Below, one piece after another: positions 1 to 13,420 of a stretch of 64,000 nt of DNA. This DNA is from Physcomitrium patens. Its lineage: Eukaryota > Streptophyta > Bryopsida > Funariales > Funariaceae. The notes beneath the pieces were generated by a model that was not told the origin of the DNA, did no database searches, and worked only from the letters and a program-made list of their open reading frames with translations. Within the stretch, counting starts at the first letter, position 1. The number at the start of each line of letters is the position of its first letter. A program made the position numbers and the translations under genes. Location: the NCBI RefSeq assembly GCF_000002425.4, contig NC_037254.1, positions 12,865,500 to 12,929,499 on the forward strand, in the 5' to 3' direction.

Positions 1-110
1 ACATTCCATAGACCTTCCAACATGTGTTGAATATACAAGACTCATGTCTTATTTTGCAAGATAGGTTTCTTATATGTGTGCTTATATTAGTCTTTTATAT
101 GTATGTATTA
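1..110 (-). repeat. Truncated LTR remnant at window edge
   Basis: By eye this stretch resembles the decayed LTR family seen near 9.2-9.6, 49.9-50.3 and 52.4-52.7 kb. The shared wording includes a short 'ttctatag..cttcc' block, an 'acaaga' block and a 'tatatgtgtgc' block in the same order. The window starts inside it. Strand is inferred from those copies. Confidence 0.35.
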
Positions 111-2089
111 TTTATAAAAATTCCATAAATTTTGGTTAGTATTTAGAAGTAGCATAAAAAAAACTTTATATCTTTTAATTATTTATATAAAATATATGAT
201 TTCTAATTGATTTTAATTTATTTTATTAGAAAAAAATAATAAAATATAAGATTAAAACTATATTGGCATTTCAAAAGCATTTTATGACTTTTAAATGTTT
301 TTAGAATTTATTTATAATTTTTTAGGAATTTTTAGAGCAATTTTCAAGTCTTTGATAAAAAAATAATTTACCACATTGAGAGCCATTGTAAAGAAATGGA
401 GTAAGTTTTAAATGCCATGCAAAGTATTCAAACTAATTGGTTGTTGTTAAATTCTGTAATAAAGTAAAAAAAAAAATATACAAATATTAATTCTACTAGT
501 ACAAAATTAAGGACTATCACCTAATTTAGTCCTTGAAGAAAAAGAAGTACACAAGTCTAGTATGGATTGTAGTACTTTGGATGTAGTTTGGAGAATAAGA
601 CCAAGACCTTGTGGCATTTCTAAGACACCTATATACACTACTTGTGAGCCTTAGTGAAGTTTGAATTCTTGATTTTTTAAGAAAATTATCTTTAAGATAA
701 AATTATTTACTTAATTAATTTATTACTTACATTCCATCTTTAAACTATCATAAGTTATTCATAATAACTTGGATGTATATTTTTTGTATATCATCAAAAA
801 GATAAAAAAAATTACTTTTTTTTTTTTTTTTTTTTACTTTTAATTCTTATTTAGTAAAAAACCAATGAACAAATTGTGACTAGTTTTATAATGCAATTGC
901 TTGATTGTACTTATTTTACTTGTTTTATATTATTCTTCTTTTTTTCTTATTTATTGCTTCTTCTATTTTACACCACCAATTACAAAAAATTCTTAGTTGA
1001 AACCATTTTGTAATTTGGAATGAGGGATGAATTTTATCTTCACATAAATAGTGTGTTTGTGGAAAGATAATGCTACTAATGGCATGTGTGAATGTGAGAT
1101 TAGTATGTTATAATTGATCTCACTTAGTATTGTTGAAAGAAAATTACAATTGGATCTTAATCATTGATATGTATTTTATCTTTTATCTTTGTTGATATTA
1201 ACAAGGCATTTCTATTTTAATTTCAAAAAGTTAATAAATCATTCTATCAATAAATTTTTAATATTTCTATTTTTAGAAAATAGAATCTATATTCTTTAAA
1301 TATACCTATTAAGCCAATACATTAATTTTTTATAAAACTAAAATACATCTTTATCATTTTTTTTACTATAATACAACCTTTGATAAATTACTTTATTTTC
1401 TATTTTATTTTATTTTATTATTTTATTATTTTAATTTATCTTTTAACTTATGATCTGTTGTTTTATGTCCTTTCAAGATTTAATAAAGATTCCATTTAAT
1501 ATGTTTGTTTAAATAATTTTACTTTATACAACATTTAAGGAATAAATTCAGATATGAATCAAATATATGTCTATTCAAAATATTTTTAAAGAATCTTCAA
1601 CAACTAAAGTACAAACCATATGATATATAAGAGAAAATATTACTAAATCATAAAATGTCCAGTTGATAACTTTTAAGTAGAATTTAGACTTATGAGATAC
1701 CACATTTCTTTTTTCTTTTTCTTTTTTACATATAAAACAGACTTTTTATCTAATTTATGCTCTAATTATAATTGTCTTTTCTTTCTAACTTATCTAACAA
1801 GATAGAGTATAAATAAGCAACCCACCTTTTACATTGCATGCATGTATTTGTTATATTTCAGTTAATTGTAATACAATTCTATGATGTAAATGCAATGTAA
1901 ACCTATATATTTTATTCTATCACAAGTATTTTAAGAAGTGCATCTATTGGAATAGGAGTGTATTCAATTGATCAAAATGTAGTATACATCAAAAAAATTG
2001 AAATAAAAAAGATCCAAGAATTTATGTTCAGTTATTCATATAGACAGCAGATCTACATCAAAAGTAGGTGCTTGTAGAATTGAAGTGGA

Positions 2090-2128
<39 letters not shown>

Positions 2129-3150
2129 ATATATTTCTAATATAATTAAAAAATTATTCAATTGATAATTTTCAAGTGCTTCAAAATAGAAATAAAAAAC
2201 AAACAAACTTCCCTTGTCTCTTTGCTTATAATTTTTTAAAAAATGGTTATATCTAAAAACCATGGAAGATCAATCTTCTTCTTCTTTATTTTTTTTTATT
2301 TATTATTATTTTTCTTGCATTTCTTTATATATGTCCAATATACTTACTAAAAAATCAATTCCTTGATACTTTGATTAATTACAAGGATAACAATGAACAC
2401 CAACTTGCAAACTAAATATCACATTACAAAAGAATACTTGTTTGAAAACAAGAATAAGTCTTTTTAGAAGCTCACATCATAATACATATTAAACACAATG
2501 CATAATTAGAAACTCTACTTATAATACAGAATAAAATAATTGGTATAATAATTATGTTAATCTTATTCATTTTTTACTATGGCTATTTTAGAATACATAG
2601 CATTAGACTTTGTATGATTTCAGCTTACAAGTTACACATTAATGTTCAAATTTTAAAAATAAAATATTTATTTTAACGTTTTAAAAAAAAATAAAAGTGA
2701 ATATATATAAATATAAATTTCAAATTTTCCCTTTTGAAATGAAGAATTTTAAAAATTAAAAATTTGTAAAAAATGCATTTTCTACAAATTTTTAATTTAT
2801 ATTTTTAATAATTTTTTGATGTACATGTGTACATTTTTTATAATTTTTTGATGTACATGTGTAAAAGCATATCCTGTAATTTGATAATGTATATACACAT
2901 TTACACCAAAAAAAAAAAAAAACTATAAAAAACTATAAAAACTCTTTTTTACTCTTTCATTTCCTCTCCTCCATTTTTTATTTTTTATTTTTATTTTTTT
3001 AAATAGTTCTTAAGATTGTTTACTACCCAACCCATGTGATTGGGATGCATCAAAGCTATCAGAATACATTTTAATAACCATGCCTTAGAATATGATTTTT
3101 TAACTATACTTACTAAAAAACAAAATATAAATACAAAGAGCAAAATCACC
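111..3150. other. AT-rich intergenic DNA
   Basis: Very AT-rich, with homopolymer runs and a (TA)n tract. I see no coding exon, tRNA or rRNA. The short open frames here run through simple repeats. It probably consists of decayed repeats. Confidence 0.6.
2093..2126. repeat. (AT)n microsatellite
   Basis: Uninterrupted AT dinucleotide run in AT-rich intergenic DNA. Confidence 0.95.
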
Positions 3151-3159
3151 CAAAAGCCC

Positions 3160-5211
3160 TTTTTTCAAAATCTGGGGGCAGACTTTCCCCAGAAAGGCAA
3201 AAGGCCGAAAAAAGTCGATTCAGGTGCTGGAGAGAAATTCACGGGGGGCCATGGGGATGGATGGAATCTGTACGGGGGATCTGGCGACAAAAAGGATGAG
3301 CTGGCGGCTCCGATGTGGCAAGCGCTGACTGATGGAAAGGGGAACGAGTGTAAATGAGGAGGGAGGGAGTGGGGGCGTGTCACCGTGGTCCCACTTCGGC
3401 TCCCTATTACCGCGCCAACTTGCTTTTGTTTCTGCTCCGCCGCGGCATCGTTGCTGCTGCAGATGCAGCTCGTGCCGTGTGCCGCGGTTTCAGATCTCGC
3501 TGCTCCCCTTCTCTCGTCCCATCGCAGCGCAGCGCGGCGCGACGGGCTCGTTTCGGTCACTGTTTGGTCACGTCGAATCTGCTTGCTCGCTCGCTCGCTC
3601 TTTCTCTCTCTCGCTCGCAGTGTTCACATTCTGCATCGCTGCTAGATTCGCTACTAGACCTGAATCGCCAGTCGCTAGTCGCCGACGTACATTCTCTGTT
3701 CCGTGAGCTTGGTGATGCATGAAGGCAGATACTGGTGTGGTGACTTAGTTACTCGGCAGGGTGCTCGCTGCATATCATAATCCGCGGATCCCTCCGTGCG
3801 TTGCAAGGTGCCTTGCTGGGCTCTTCCGTCGTGTCCTCAAGGTGAGTGGCTTGGCGTCCTAATTCTCATTACACTCGATAGTGTACACTCTAACGAGCTG
3901 AGCAGCCCAGAATTGTGCTTCTGAATGTGAGTGTGGTTTGTTATGAATGTAGTCTTCGTTTGGTTTTGTTTTGGTTTGGTTTTTTTGTTTTTTGTTTTTA
4001 GTTTTTTTGATGGTTTTGGATGTACAATCTTGACTCGGTGTCCAGTACTAGAAACAATAAATTTGCAGTATCGAATCAAGTCCTGTCTCTGAAAAATTTA
4101 GACTGAGTTCGTGGTTCGTGTAGCCGATTGGTTGTTTGACGACTGATTGCTGAACGAGGGATGTGAAGATGGATAGACACATGCGCAAGTGTGTTGCGTG
4201 CAAGAAGATGAGTATTGTGGTGATGTATACGTGCTTTCTTCCCGTTTACTGGGTAGATTGCGCCTGGATGTTGCGGAGGCGGCGCTGTTTTCTGGCACTG
4301 AAGCACTGTTCGCGCTGCTTTAACTTCGTCAGATTAGATGTCATCTACCGCATCAAACTGATCCAGATTGCTTGTGTCCCACGATTCCACTTTCTAACAA
4401 TAGTAGTGAGGGATTTTCACATCGTCGAGAATCTTTGAACCTTCGCAGTCATCGATACTTCTAAAGCTTTGGTACTCTCAATCATAAGCTTAGATACTCT
4501 TTGGTGCTCGCAACCGCACATTTTTCTTCTCTTGCGAACCACGATCTGCAAATCTAACCAGAGATCACAAGTTTGAGGGCTCAGTTCATAAAGCAGGATT
4601 TTTTTTGTCTCACGTTAAGAGCATCTTAAGCTCCTACCTCAATGACGCTTCGAGTGCCTGAGTGTGTCGAAGCATTGGATCTTGTGAACTGGAGTCTGTA
4701 GAAAATTGTCCGCTACGCGAATGTACACAGTTCCTGTCATTCTCGGGGGGCTTTGTGTGGATTCAACCGAGTCGATTCTTCACTCTCATCGGATCATGTC
4801 TAGGAGCTCGCAAATTCACACCTGTGTGAATATCCTGTACTTGAAGAGTGGCTGCTGATGGTACTCATTGTCAACGAATGTTTGTTACTGGCGTCTCAGT
4901 TGCGCATTCTTCTCTAGATTCGTGCTGTGCATTAGCTCCAGTCGCAATTGATTGTTGAGCAGCTGGTGATACGAGCGATTCACTCCTTTGCTCTTTCGCA
5001 TGATCCTCTAATTAACCAAAAGGAATTAATGTTTACAAATTAGCACGTACACTTCGTCACCATTACATCTTGAGAAGTAGCACACTTTCCACGATGTCCT
5101 ATGCCTCCCCGAAAGTAAAATACGGGTGTGACCAGGATGCTATCATGTGATTTTATGTTATTTTGTGTATGAATCCATGTTCACGAAGTCCTCCCTGTTT
5201 GTTTGTGACAG
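3160..5211 (+). promoter_or_regulatory. Promoter/5' leader with leader intron of the PMT gene
   Basis: Base composition changes abruptly to GC-rich at about 3160 and stays so to about 3850. It includes a TCGCTCGC/CTCTCT-rich stretch typical of plant 5' leaders. A good donor (CAAG|GTGAGT, intron starting at 3842) pairs with an acceptor ending at 5211 (TTTGTGACAG), nine bases before the start codon of the methyltransferase. I infer a noncoding first exon ending at 3841 and a leader intron of about 1.37 kb. The transcription start is not defined by the sequence. Open frames inside 3332-3722 overlap in several frames and have low-complexity content, so I do not call them genes. Confidence 0.55.
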
Positions 5212-5219
5212 GTTTTGTA

Positions 5220-7972
5220 ATGGGGAAGCCGAGCTCACCGAAGCTTGCCAGCTTGGACAATGCAAGGAGGCGACGAATAACTTGGATTCTTGTTGTATTA
5301 GGTCTTTGCTGCTTCTTCTACACTCTAGGCTCATGGCAAAATGGTGGAGGTTCTGTGGTTAGTGGGAAGAATGCAGATGGAACAGCTTGCGGTACTTCCG
5401 CCACTGCACTCGACTTTGGGGCTCACCACGGGACGGCTAGCACCACCAGCGATGGTTCCACAATCGAACAGTTCCCGCCTTGCGACATGAAATACAGCGA
5501 GGTCACTCCCTGTGAGGACCCAGAGCGTGCTCTCAAGTTCCCCAGGGACAGGCTGGAGTACCGCGAGCGCCATTGTCCAACGAAAGACGAGCTTCTGAGA
5601 TGCCTCGTGCCAGCGCCTCCAGGGTATAAGAACCCCTTCCCCTGGCCCAAGAGCCGGGACTATGCATGGTACGCCAACACTCCTCACAAAGAGTTGACAG
5701 TGGAGAAAGCCATTCAGAAATGGGTACAGTACCGAGGTGAGAAGCTTTACTTCCCCGGCGGTGGTACGTTTTCAGCTGGAGGTGCGGACAAGTACATTGC
5801 CGACATTGCTGCTCTCATTCCATTGGACAATGGATCCATCCGCACTGCCCTCGATACTGGTTGCGGGGTTAGTTTCTACCCTGCGTCCAACTTTGCTGTT
5901 AAGCAAAACACCCATACTCGAGTTCCTGACGCCGCGCATTTTCCTTCTCTGTAGTGTAGAAATTTGTCGAGTTCTCATTTCTGATTGTACCAGGTGGCGA
6001 GTTGGGGAGCCTACTTGTTGAAGAAGAACATTCTTGCCATGTCATTTGCTCCAAGAGACACCCACGTATCTCAAATCCAGTTTGCTCTCGAGAGAGGAGT
6101 ACCTGCCATTCTTGGTATTATGGCAACTATTCGGCTGCCCTATCCTGCCCGGGCGTTTGACATGGCACATTGCTCACGATGCCTTATCCCATGGGGTAAA
6201 ATGGGTAAGCATCTGTGGCACTTGCCGATTGCATCCTAAATGGAAGTGCATGAACTTCTTTTTTTGGAATACTTTTCCTTATTCTCTTTCTAGAAGTATT
6301 TATCCATTGTGGCACAGAAACCCCGTCTGTCTATTCCATCATTCCGAGATATGCTAGGTTTTCATCCGTTTCTACTGTAGTGTAGGTGTGTGCAACTCTG
6401 ACATTTCAACAGAATTACTTCGCTATCAGATTCGTCTCAAACTGGATCCTGTTAAGGCACAAGTTCTGAATGCGACGATGTATGCGTGCAGACAACATTT
6501 ACCTAATTGAGGTGGATCGCGTGCTGAGACCTGGTGGATACTGGATTCTGTCTGGTCCTCCCATAAACTGGAAGAAATACCACAAGGGCTGGGAGCGAAC
6601 GGAAGAAGATTTGAAGGCAGAGCAGGACTCAATTGAGGATGGTGCTCGTCGACTGTGCTGGAAGAAGGTGGTCGAGAAAGACAACCTCGCTATCTGGCAA
6701 AAGCCCCTCAACCACATGGACTGCACGGCTTATCATAAGAAGAATGCCAATATCTCCCCTCGTATGTGCAGCAAGCAGGAGCACCCTGATCATGCATGGT
6801 GCGTTCAATTCTGCTCTCTACTTGTCATGAGCGTGACTAGTTGCCTGTAACTGTTGTGTGTACAACATATTCAGTTTGTATTTTTTTGGTAGTTTCTCTC
6901 TTGTGACTATCTTACAACTTGAACATAGCATACTAGAAAGTATTTCATCTTAGCAGCCCTGAGATGTAGATGGTCGGTGAAGCCCAGTTTTCTACTTGTG
7001 GCACAGGTACCGCAAATTGGAAGCGTGCATCACTCCACTCCCGGATGTGACGAGTAGAAGCGAAGTTGCTGGCGGCAAATTGGCTAAATTCCCTGCGCGT
7101 TCGACTGCCATTCCCCCAAGGATCAGTAGTGGAAGCGTTCCTTTCATGACGGCGCAGAAGTTCAAGGAGGACACGAAGCTGTGGCAGAAGCGAATCAAGT
7201 ACTACAAAACCCATCTGATCCCCCCACTTACTAACGGTCGGTACAGGAACATTATGGACATGAATGCAGGACTCGGAGGTTTTGCCGCCGCTCTTGTCAA
7301 GGAGCCTGTGTGGGTCATGAATGCCATGCCTCCGGAAGCTAAAGTTGACACTCTGGGCGTGATCTTCGAGCGTGGTTTTATTGGAACTTATCAGAACTGG
7401 TAACGTCTTCGTCCTCCTCTATACGCTCCTGTTTCCCAACCCGTTTTACACAGTTTTTAACACTACGCTGTACTCCGAAGCTCCTACAAAAGCTCTGACA
7501 AAGCGGCGATTAGTTGTGATCAGGTGCGAGGCATTCTCCACGTATCCACGAACCTACGACCTGATCCACGCAGACAAAGTTTTCAGCATGTACCAAGACA
7601 GGTACGTCGAGAACGAACGCAAAACCCCCTTTGGCTTTTAGCTTCATAGATCTCCACACTGGATGTGCCTTCAGTGCCCAACGAGTTGCAACCTGATCGT
7701 GGATGTGGCACCCGTGCAGGTGTGATATTGTGTACGTGCTGTTGGAAATGGACCGGATCCTTCGACCGGAGGGGGCGGTGTTGATACGCGACGAGGTGGA
7801 GATCGTGAACAAGGTCATGGTGATCACGCAAGGCATGCGGTGGGAGTGCCGGCTCGCCGACCACGAGGACGGCCCGTTCGTCAAGGAGAAGATCTTAGTG
7901 TGTGTGAAGAATTACTGGGTCGGTGAGATCAAAGCTGCCAATACCACAGCATCGATGGGTGCATCAGACTGA
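5220..7972 (+). CDS. Probable methyltransferase, PMT/DUF248 family (Golgi type II membrane protein)
   Basis: Six coding exons: 5220-5867, 5994-6204, 6492-6798, 7007-7399, 7524-7601, 7720-7972. They sum to 1890 nt, or 629 aa, the usual size for the plant PMT family (putative S-adenosylmethionine-dependent pectin methyltransferases). A short basic cytosolic tail (RRRR near residue 16) is followed by one membrane anchor (about 20-38), as in Golgi type II proteins. SAM motif I ([13 protein letters not shown]) starts at residue 212 and spans the first intron. The family landmarks [42 protein letters not shown] and [12 protein letters not shown] follow in order. It most resembles the PMT2/PMT14 subgroup as I recall it. 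ATG 5220 is chosen because it gives the short basic tail before the anchor; the in-frame ATG at 5163 lies before the inferred acceptor. No frame damage is seen. The exact acceptor polysaccharide is not shown by the sequence. Confidence 0.93.
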
Positions 7973-9021
7973 CACGATTTTTGCAGGTTATCAGGTGCTG
8001 TGGGGTTTGTGAGCAGCAGGATTAGAATCGCAGTCCAGGTTTTTGATCGATCAGGAACCATGTTCATGCCAATTAGTCTTTTTCTTTTTTCCATATTGAT
8101 GAAAACTCATTTTCCTTATTCACAGAATTTTTCTTTTTCTCTCCCTCGCAGCAGGTTTTCATTGTGTGATGATTAGCTTCTCTGGGTTTGTAACCATCAA
8201 ATTGCACCGAGATTCTTCGTGTTTTCAGTCCTCTTTCATCTCAGTTTTCGACCTAATGTTGCGTGTTTATTTTAGGTTCTGTGCATTTTTAGGACGAACA
8301 ACATTTGCCGATTCAATTGATGTTTTCTGGTTTTGTTAATGCCTTTTTCTGAGACTTATTTGGTACAAGCAACATCACTTTTTAAATTCACCTTGAATTT
8401 TTGAAACGGTTGTTATGGTCTTAAAAAGTTTAACCATGTTAGAATTGACTTGGAATGTTTTTAGAAATATATTTCAAATAAAGCGATTTTTTCTTTGAAC
8501 TCTAATTTGATAATTCTATTTCTACTGTTACACAAAATCCAACAGTCGTCCTTGTATTTGTATGTATGTATGTATGTATAAATACGATTTTATAATCATA
8601 GTCCTCTAAAAAAATTGTAAAGAAATTATAGTTTTGGGTGCATATCAAGATTATATATTGCTATGTCTTAAACTTGAAAAGAAAATAAAGCTCTCACACA
8701 TCTTCACATTGTGATTCATATGAGGTCTTTATATTTAGGAGACAACATGATACACAAATTTTTCTGATTTTTTGATTAATTGAGTTGAGAAGTCTTATTC
8801 AATTGGTTGGAGTAAGTCTACCTCTAGATTAGACACTTGGAGAAATGAGTTTTGAAAAAATATGTTTTAGTTTAAAGGCTTCAAGTAAAGGAATAGATCT
8901 TGGAATCTTAAATTTGTTTGCAATCCTATAGCAAAAGAAATATGAGTATAATTTATGGGCTCAAAGATAGGAGAGATAAAAGAACCATGGATAAAGTCTA
9001 CTAATCTAAAAAAGGAAGTGC

Positions 9022-9052
<31 letters not shown>

Positions 9053-9150
9053 CTAACCTCATCACTAAATTTTTACTTATAACATCAGTAACTATCAATG
9101 ACAAGAACTTGAAGAAAGACAAATAAAATAAATTAGAAACTTTGTAAAAG
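7973..9150. other. 3' flank of PMT gene, then AT-rich DNA
   Basis: The first few hundred bases are T-rich and look like a 3' UTR. A (GTAT)n stretch lies near 8561-8578 and a poly(A) run at 9022-9049. No gene is recognised. Confidence 0.5.
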
Positions 9151-9560
9151 ACAACAAAACAAAGTAAGAAAGTAAGTATTTTTAATAAGAAACTAAAATA
9201 GCTATTTCTAAAGTTAAAAAGATTAGAAACTTTTAAAATTAGATTGAAAATTAAAAAGATACTCATAAGAGTAAAAAAGGCCTTATTCTTGTCTCTAAAT
9301 ATAATATCTAACAAAGGAACTACATAGCAACATTTAATAAGTCATCCAATATATATTGAACTTGTGAGAGATATGTCTAATTTGCAAGCCAAGTTCCCAA
9401 CATGTAAAACATGTGTAACATGTGACCAACTTGTTGGCCAAATTTTTAGCAATTACTTACAAACACCTATAAAGTCAAATCTAGATCAATGAAGCTTCTA
9501 AGAAGCTCTTTATAATTAATCTTCTTTATGTACTTCTATCAAACTCATCTCATCTTTCTA
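9150..9560 (-). repeat. Decayed LTR (solo or remnant), old gypsy family
   Basis: It shares an ordered series of blocks with 49.85-50.31 kb: 'aaaatagctatttc', 'ggccttattcttgtctct', 'ggaactacat', 'gcaagccaag' and 'caatgaagcttct'. Orientation is inferred from the better-preserved copies. No adjacent internal region is recognisable. Confidence 0.5.
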
Positions 9561-9665
9561 ATTATTAAGGGCAATATTAATGTCCATGACACTAATGCCA
9601 AAGGATTTGAATTCTTAACCTTACAAATCTATTTGCTTGCTTCAAATACATATTGATAATTTCTA

Positions 9666-9703
<38 letters not shown>

Positions 9704-10341
9704 GAGGATTTTAGACATAGTCATTGCTTACTTATTACTCAAATATTTGACCATGTATAGAATCTTGTGCTCCAAATTTTAATCCATAGATGAAATTTTG
9801 CTAGAATAGTTTTTATCTATAAATTGAGTATAGTAGCTTATCTTGCAAAGTACAGTTACTTGGCTTTATAATTAGAAATACTATACTAATATTTACAAAA
9901 TAAAAAATAAAGGTAGAATTCATTTTTTTCCCATATGTAGTAAATAGTGTTGTTTCTAGTAATTTCTATTGGGCCCATTTTAAGAGGTGGTTTATAAAAA
10001 AAATTAAGATTTTATACTAGAAAGTACTAAAATTAACCATTAAAAATTAAAAAGTCGTATTTTATTATATTTTTGATAATTATTAGAATGGAAATATATA
10101 TTGATATATTTAGACTTATAATAAAAAAAATGATGGATCAAATTATAGCCTCATTTTATTTTATATTGCATCCAATGGCTAAGATTTGCAAAAGAGTTTT
10201 TTTTTACAAAGTGAAAGAGCTTAATAAAGCTTAAAGAACCATTGCCTTTTAAAGTTGGTTTCTTGTTATAAAAACCTCTATTAAATTTACTACTTAGATA
10301 TCCAAGGATTTTTTCAATTAGATTTTTTTATCATAAAATTG

Positions 10342-10344
<3 letters not shown>

Positions 10345-10390
<46 letters not shown>
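10345..10390. repeat. (AT)n microsatellite
   Basis: Long AT dinucleotide run broken once by GT near 10381. Confidence 0.95.
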
Positions 10391-11615
10391 TAATATAAAT
10401 GAAGAGCTTTAAAGAAATCAAAAAAATTAAAAATTAAAAGATATGCTAATTAAAAAAATAACTCAAGAAGTTGACATAACCATAGAGCCTCTTGAAAAGA
10501 TGCAAAGAATAAGCAATAAAAATCGCCTTCAACTTACAATATAAAAATAATAATTTTTTTCAAAACATATTTTAATTTAAAAATAAATACTACAAAGACT
10601 ATAAAATATATACACACATATTTATGTATAACTACAATTGAAGTATACACTTTTTAAGTTTAGAATTATAATTTTAAACTAAAACTATATGAACTCTAAA
10701 TACTAATAAATAAATTTGAGCAATTAAGATCTTGTTATAAATTAATGCTTCAAGGGTTTTTTTTAATATTATTAAAATATTACTTTAGAAGTAGTTTTTA
10801 GCATTAGAAAAATATTATGACTTGAAAAATATGATAAAAAAATTAGTAACTATAGATTTTATCTAATCACAAATTCTTAAGATAGATGATGCTTTAAAAT
10901 CCAGCTAATCAATCATGTTATCAATGTATAAATCAAATTTGAATATGTCATTGATTTACAGTAATCTATCAACTTGATGTATATATTTTTTTGGGTACTA
11001 AATATATAATTAAAGATTATTTTAAAAAAATATATTTATCTTCTAATTGTAATATAGATTAAAAAAATAACCTAATAATATTATATATATATAATACTGT
11101 ATTATGTAATATGATACAGTATTGATACAGTATATATATGTACATACATATATATAGTAGAATCTATGTATGTTGGTCATTCCTCCAACTTATTACTAAT
11201 TCCTAACTTAAGTTTGATATTTAAAAGAGTTTTGCAAATTAATGAAAATATCCTTACATCATAATCTTAACATAGAATATTGATGTATCTATGCAAGACT
11301 ACAAGAGATAGTCATATATTATACAAGCAGTTATATTGTCTGAACTACAAAACTAACATTACTTCAAAAGAAATATAAGCTATGATGGAATAGACACTAA
11401 GGAAAAGAACCAACATGTTACTACCTACTTTTATTTCAATTTATCTATTTTTATTTTTTTAAGGTAACATAGACATTTGTTATACATTGTGGTTTTATTT
11501 TACATTTATTTAATAATGTATAATAAGGTCAATATTGCTTGTACTTTGAACTGTTGTTTTTTTGGTTTGCTTGTCAAAATTATTAGAAATTAAAATAATG
11601 TGTTATATATATATG

Positions 11616-11619
<4 letters not shown>

Positions 11620-11653
<34 letters not shown>
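11620..11653. repeat. (AT)n microsatellite
   Basis: AT dinucleotide run, extended on the left by an interrupted TATATATGTATG stretch. Confidence 0.9.
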
Positions 11654-11655
<2 letters not shown>

Positions 11656-12119
11656 CTTAAGCAATAAATAAGACTTGAGCCATAGGGTTTTAAAAAAAAA
11701 TTAAGTAAAAATATTATTTTGGTTTAATTTGTAATTTGATAGGCATTGGTTCTTTAAAAGCATAGTCTTGCGATAAGGAAAAAAATTAAACGTTCTTAAA
11801 TTTTTTTATTTATAAATAATATTTTTCCAAAAATACATGTTGAGTTTGTATGCTCTGTTGTAAAATAGGTTTACATGGTTTAAACATTCAATGTTCTTGA
11901 GGTTGCTATTAAGACTAAGATCTATGAATTTCTAATTTTACTTTTATCTGTTAATATTATTTATTAAAATAATTATAATAATAATAATAACAACAAACCG
12001 CTAGTATGGCACAAATACTGTCACAAATGTTTTAGGCATTTATTTCCAAGACTAATGGAAAATGTGTTACGAAAACGGTTCAAATTAATCAATCCAGAAC
12101 ACTTGCAACAATCATGCCA

Positions 12120-13420
12120 CAAATGTGAAATAGTTTGTGAAACATGGGAAAGCGCTTGAAGCTTACCGAACGTGCGCATGCTACAGATTCCAAATCAGAG
12201 CAGCATTTTCGCCTTGTTCTTCAAATTCCACGAGAAGCTGGCAATCTTTCCACAAAATTCCGCCCTAAAAATATATTCACAGATTACCAGCAAATTGTGA
12301 CAGGTTTAGCATTTCGATTCTCACAAGAACATGAGCAATTTCTTCTAAACCTTGTTAAAATGCTTCAACAATGACTCTTAAGTGGCAGAATTTCCTCAAC
12401 GGATACGGAATTTATGTCTCCTACAATAACTATTATCAGTGACAGAATCCCTCCTTGGTGTGGACTCCTGTTAGTTTACGGGCGCTCACCTACCATAAAT
12501 TCTATTGTTCAAGGCAGCCAAATTTTCCAGCCGACGAAGAGTCACAAATTCCTCACTCGACCTTCAGCTACACTACCCTCTGAGAACCACTGGCCTTAGT
12601 TGAAGAATCTAGAAAATCCCTTAACATCGATATAAAACTCGCACGCAGACGCAACTTCCTTCTGCAGCCTAAATGTCACCGAAACGTACTACTTGTGACA
12701 ACCGATGCGAGCCACCGAACCTTCCGCGATGCTAATTGCTTGCTCCTCAGCGGAAACGAAAGGACGAGATTTCCAAGACTTACACAACGACAATCAGAGC
12801 AACCCCGAGCTCCCAATCGACTGCTAGGTCCTCTTGTAAATTTGGAAATTGAATATTCATGATCCACTCTTTACATCACCTCAATCAATACTCAATCACG
12901 ATTAAGAAATGAAAGCGTGCAGTTTAAAGGACAGCCAACTTGACGCGGGCTTCCAGGTTTCAGCGCCTGCAAACGAAACACCTACAATGAAACGTTTCTT
13001 TGCGATAAAACAGAGCCTACGCGTCGATCTCCTCCAGAAGTCTTTTGGCAGCCAGTTGAGAACTGCCTGGTATCTGCAATGAGAGCCTGAGCATCGCACC
13101 AGCAGTGGATCCGACTAGCCTCACTGAGCAAAAACTAACATCCTCGGACAACAGCAGCAACAGACTCAAGCAAACAAGCTACAAGGTTCGGAGGTTGAAA
13201 GGCTTCCCAATACCCGGTTCCAACTCCAACTTCCTGAATATAGACATCAATAGAATAAGTGCATCGAATTTTGGATCAACGATTCTCCTGCTCCACTTGG
13301 GGTTCATCTGCCACCTCCTTTGCCCTATTACTAGAGAACTAGCATTGGCCACGGTCACCAATGCCCACTTCTTTCCCCATGGCTCCACCGTTTAATGCAC
13401 CTGAAAAAGATAAACATTTT
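12120..13420 (-). other. Unassigned GC-richer block, possible minus-strand gene end or fragment
   Basis: This 1.3 kb is clearly less AT-rich than both flanks and looks like transcribed sequence, but I recognise no protein. On the minus strand there is a clean acceptor (TTTATCTTTTTCAG) at about 13401. Another (CTCTCATTGCAG) at about 13077 is followed by a short open stretch reading IPGSSQLAAKRLLEEIDA and a stop near 13020. The two could be terminal exons of a small gene with its 3' UTR running towards 12.1 kb. Plus-strand frames at 12144-12374 and 13105-13395 have no recognisable family. It could equally be a noncoding RNA or a gene fragment carried by a transposon. Confidence 0.25.

Larger units (their letters stand above)
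9560..12120. other. AT-rich intergenic DNA with microsatellites
   Basis: Dominated by A/T runs, with (AT)n tracts at about 9669-9701, 10345-10390 and 11620-11653. No coding or RNA gene is seen. Confidence 0.6.

Noticed and set aside
3165..3722. Overlapping open frames on both strands in the GC-rich patch before the methyltransferase
   Set aside because: Low-complexity Ser/Arg/Leu-rich translations in several frames of a CT-rich leader; no domain, and a leader exon explains the composition.
4163..4438. 91-aa plus-strand frame in the PMT leader intron
   Set aside because: Lies inside the inferred intron 3842-5211 and has no recognisable family.
5163..5219. Upstream in-frame ATG for the methyltransferase
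   Set aside because: The extension precedes a good splice acceptor ending at 5211, and family members start shortly before the basic/anchor segment.
9006..9314. 102-aa minus-strand frame rich in Phe/Leu
   Set aside because: Translation of poly(A)/AT-rich DNA and LTR remnant; composition artefact.
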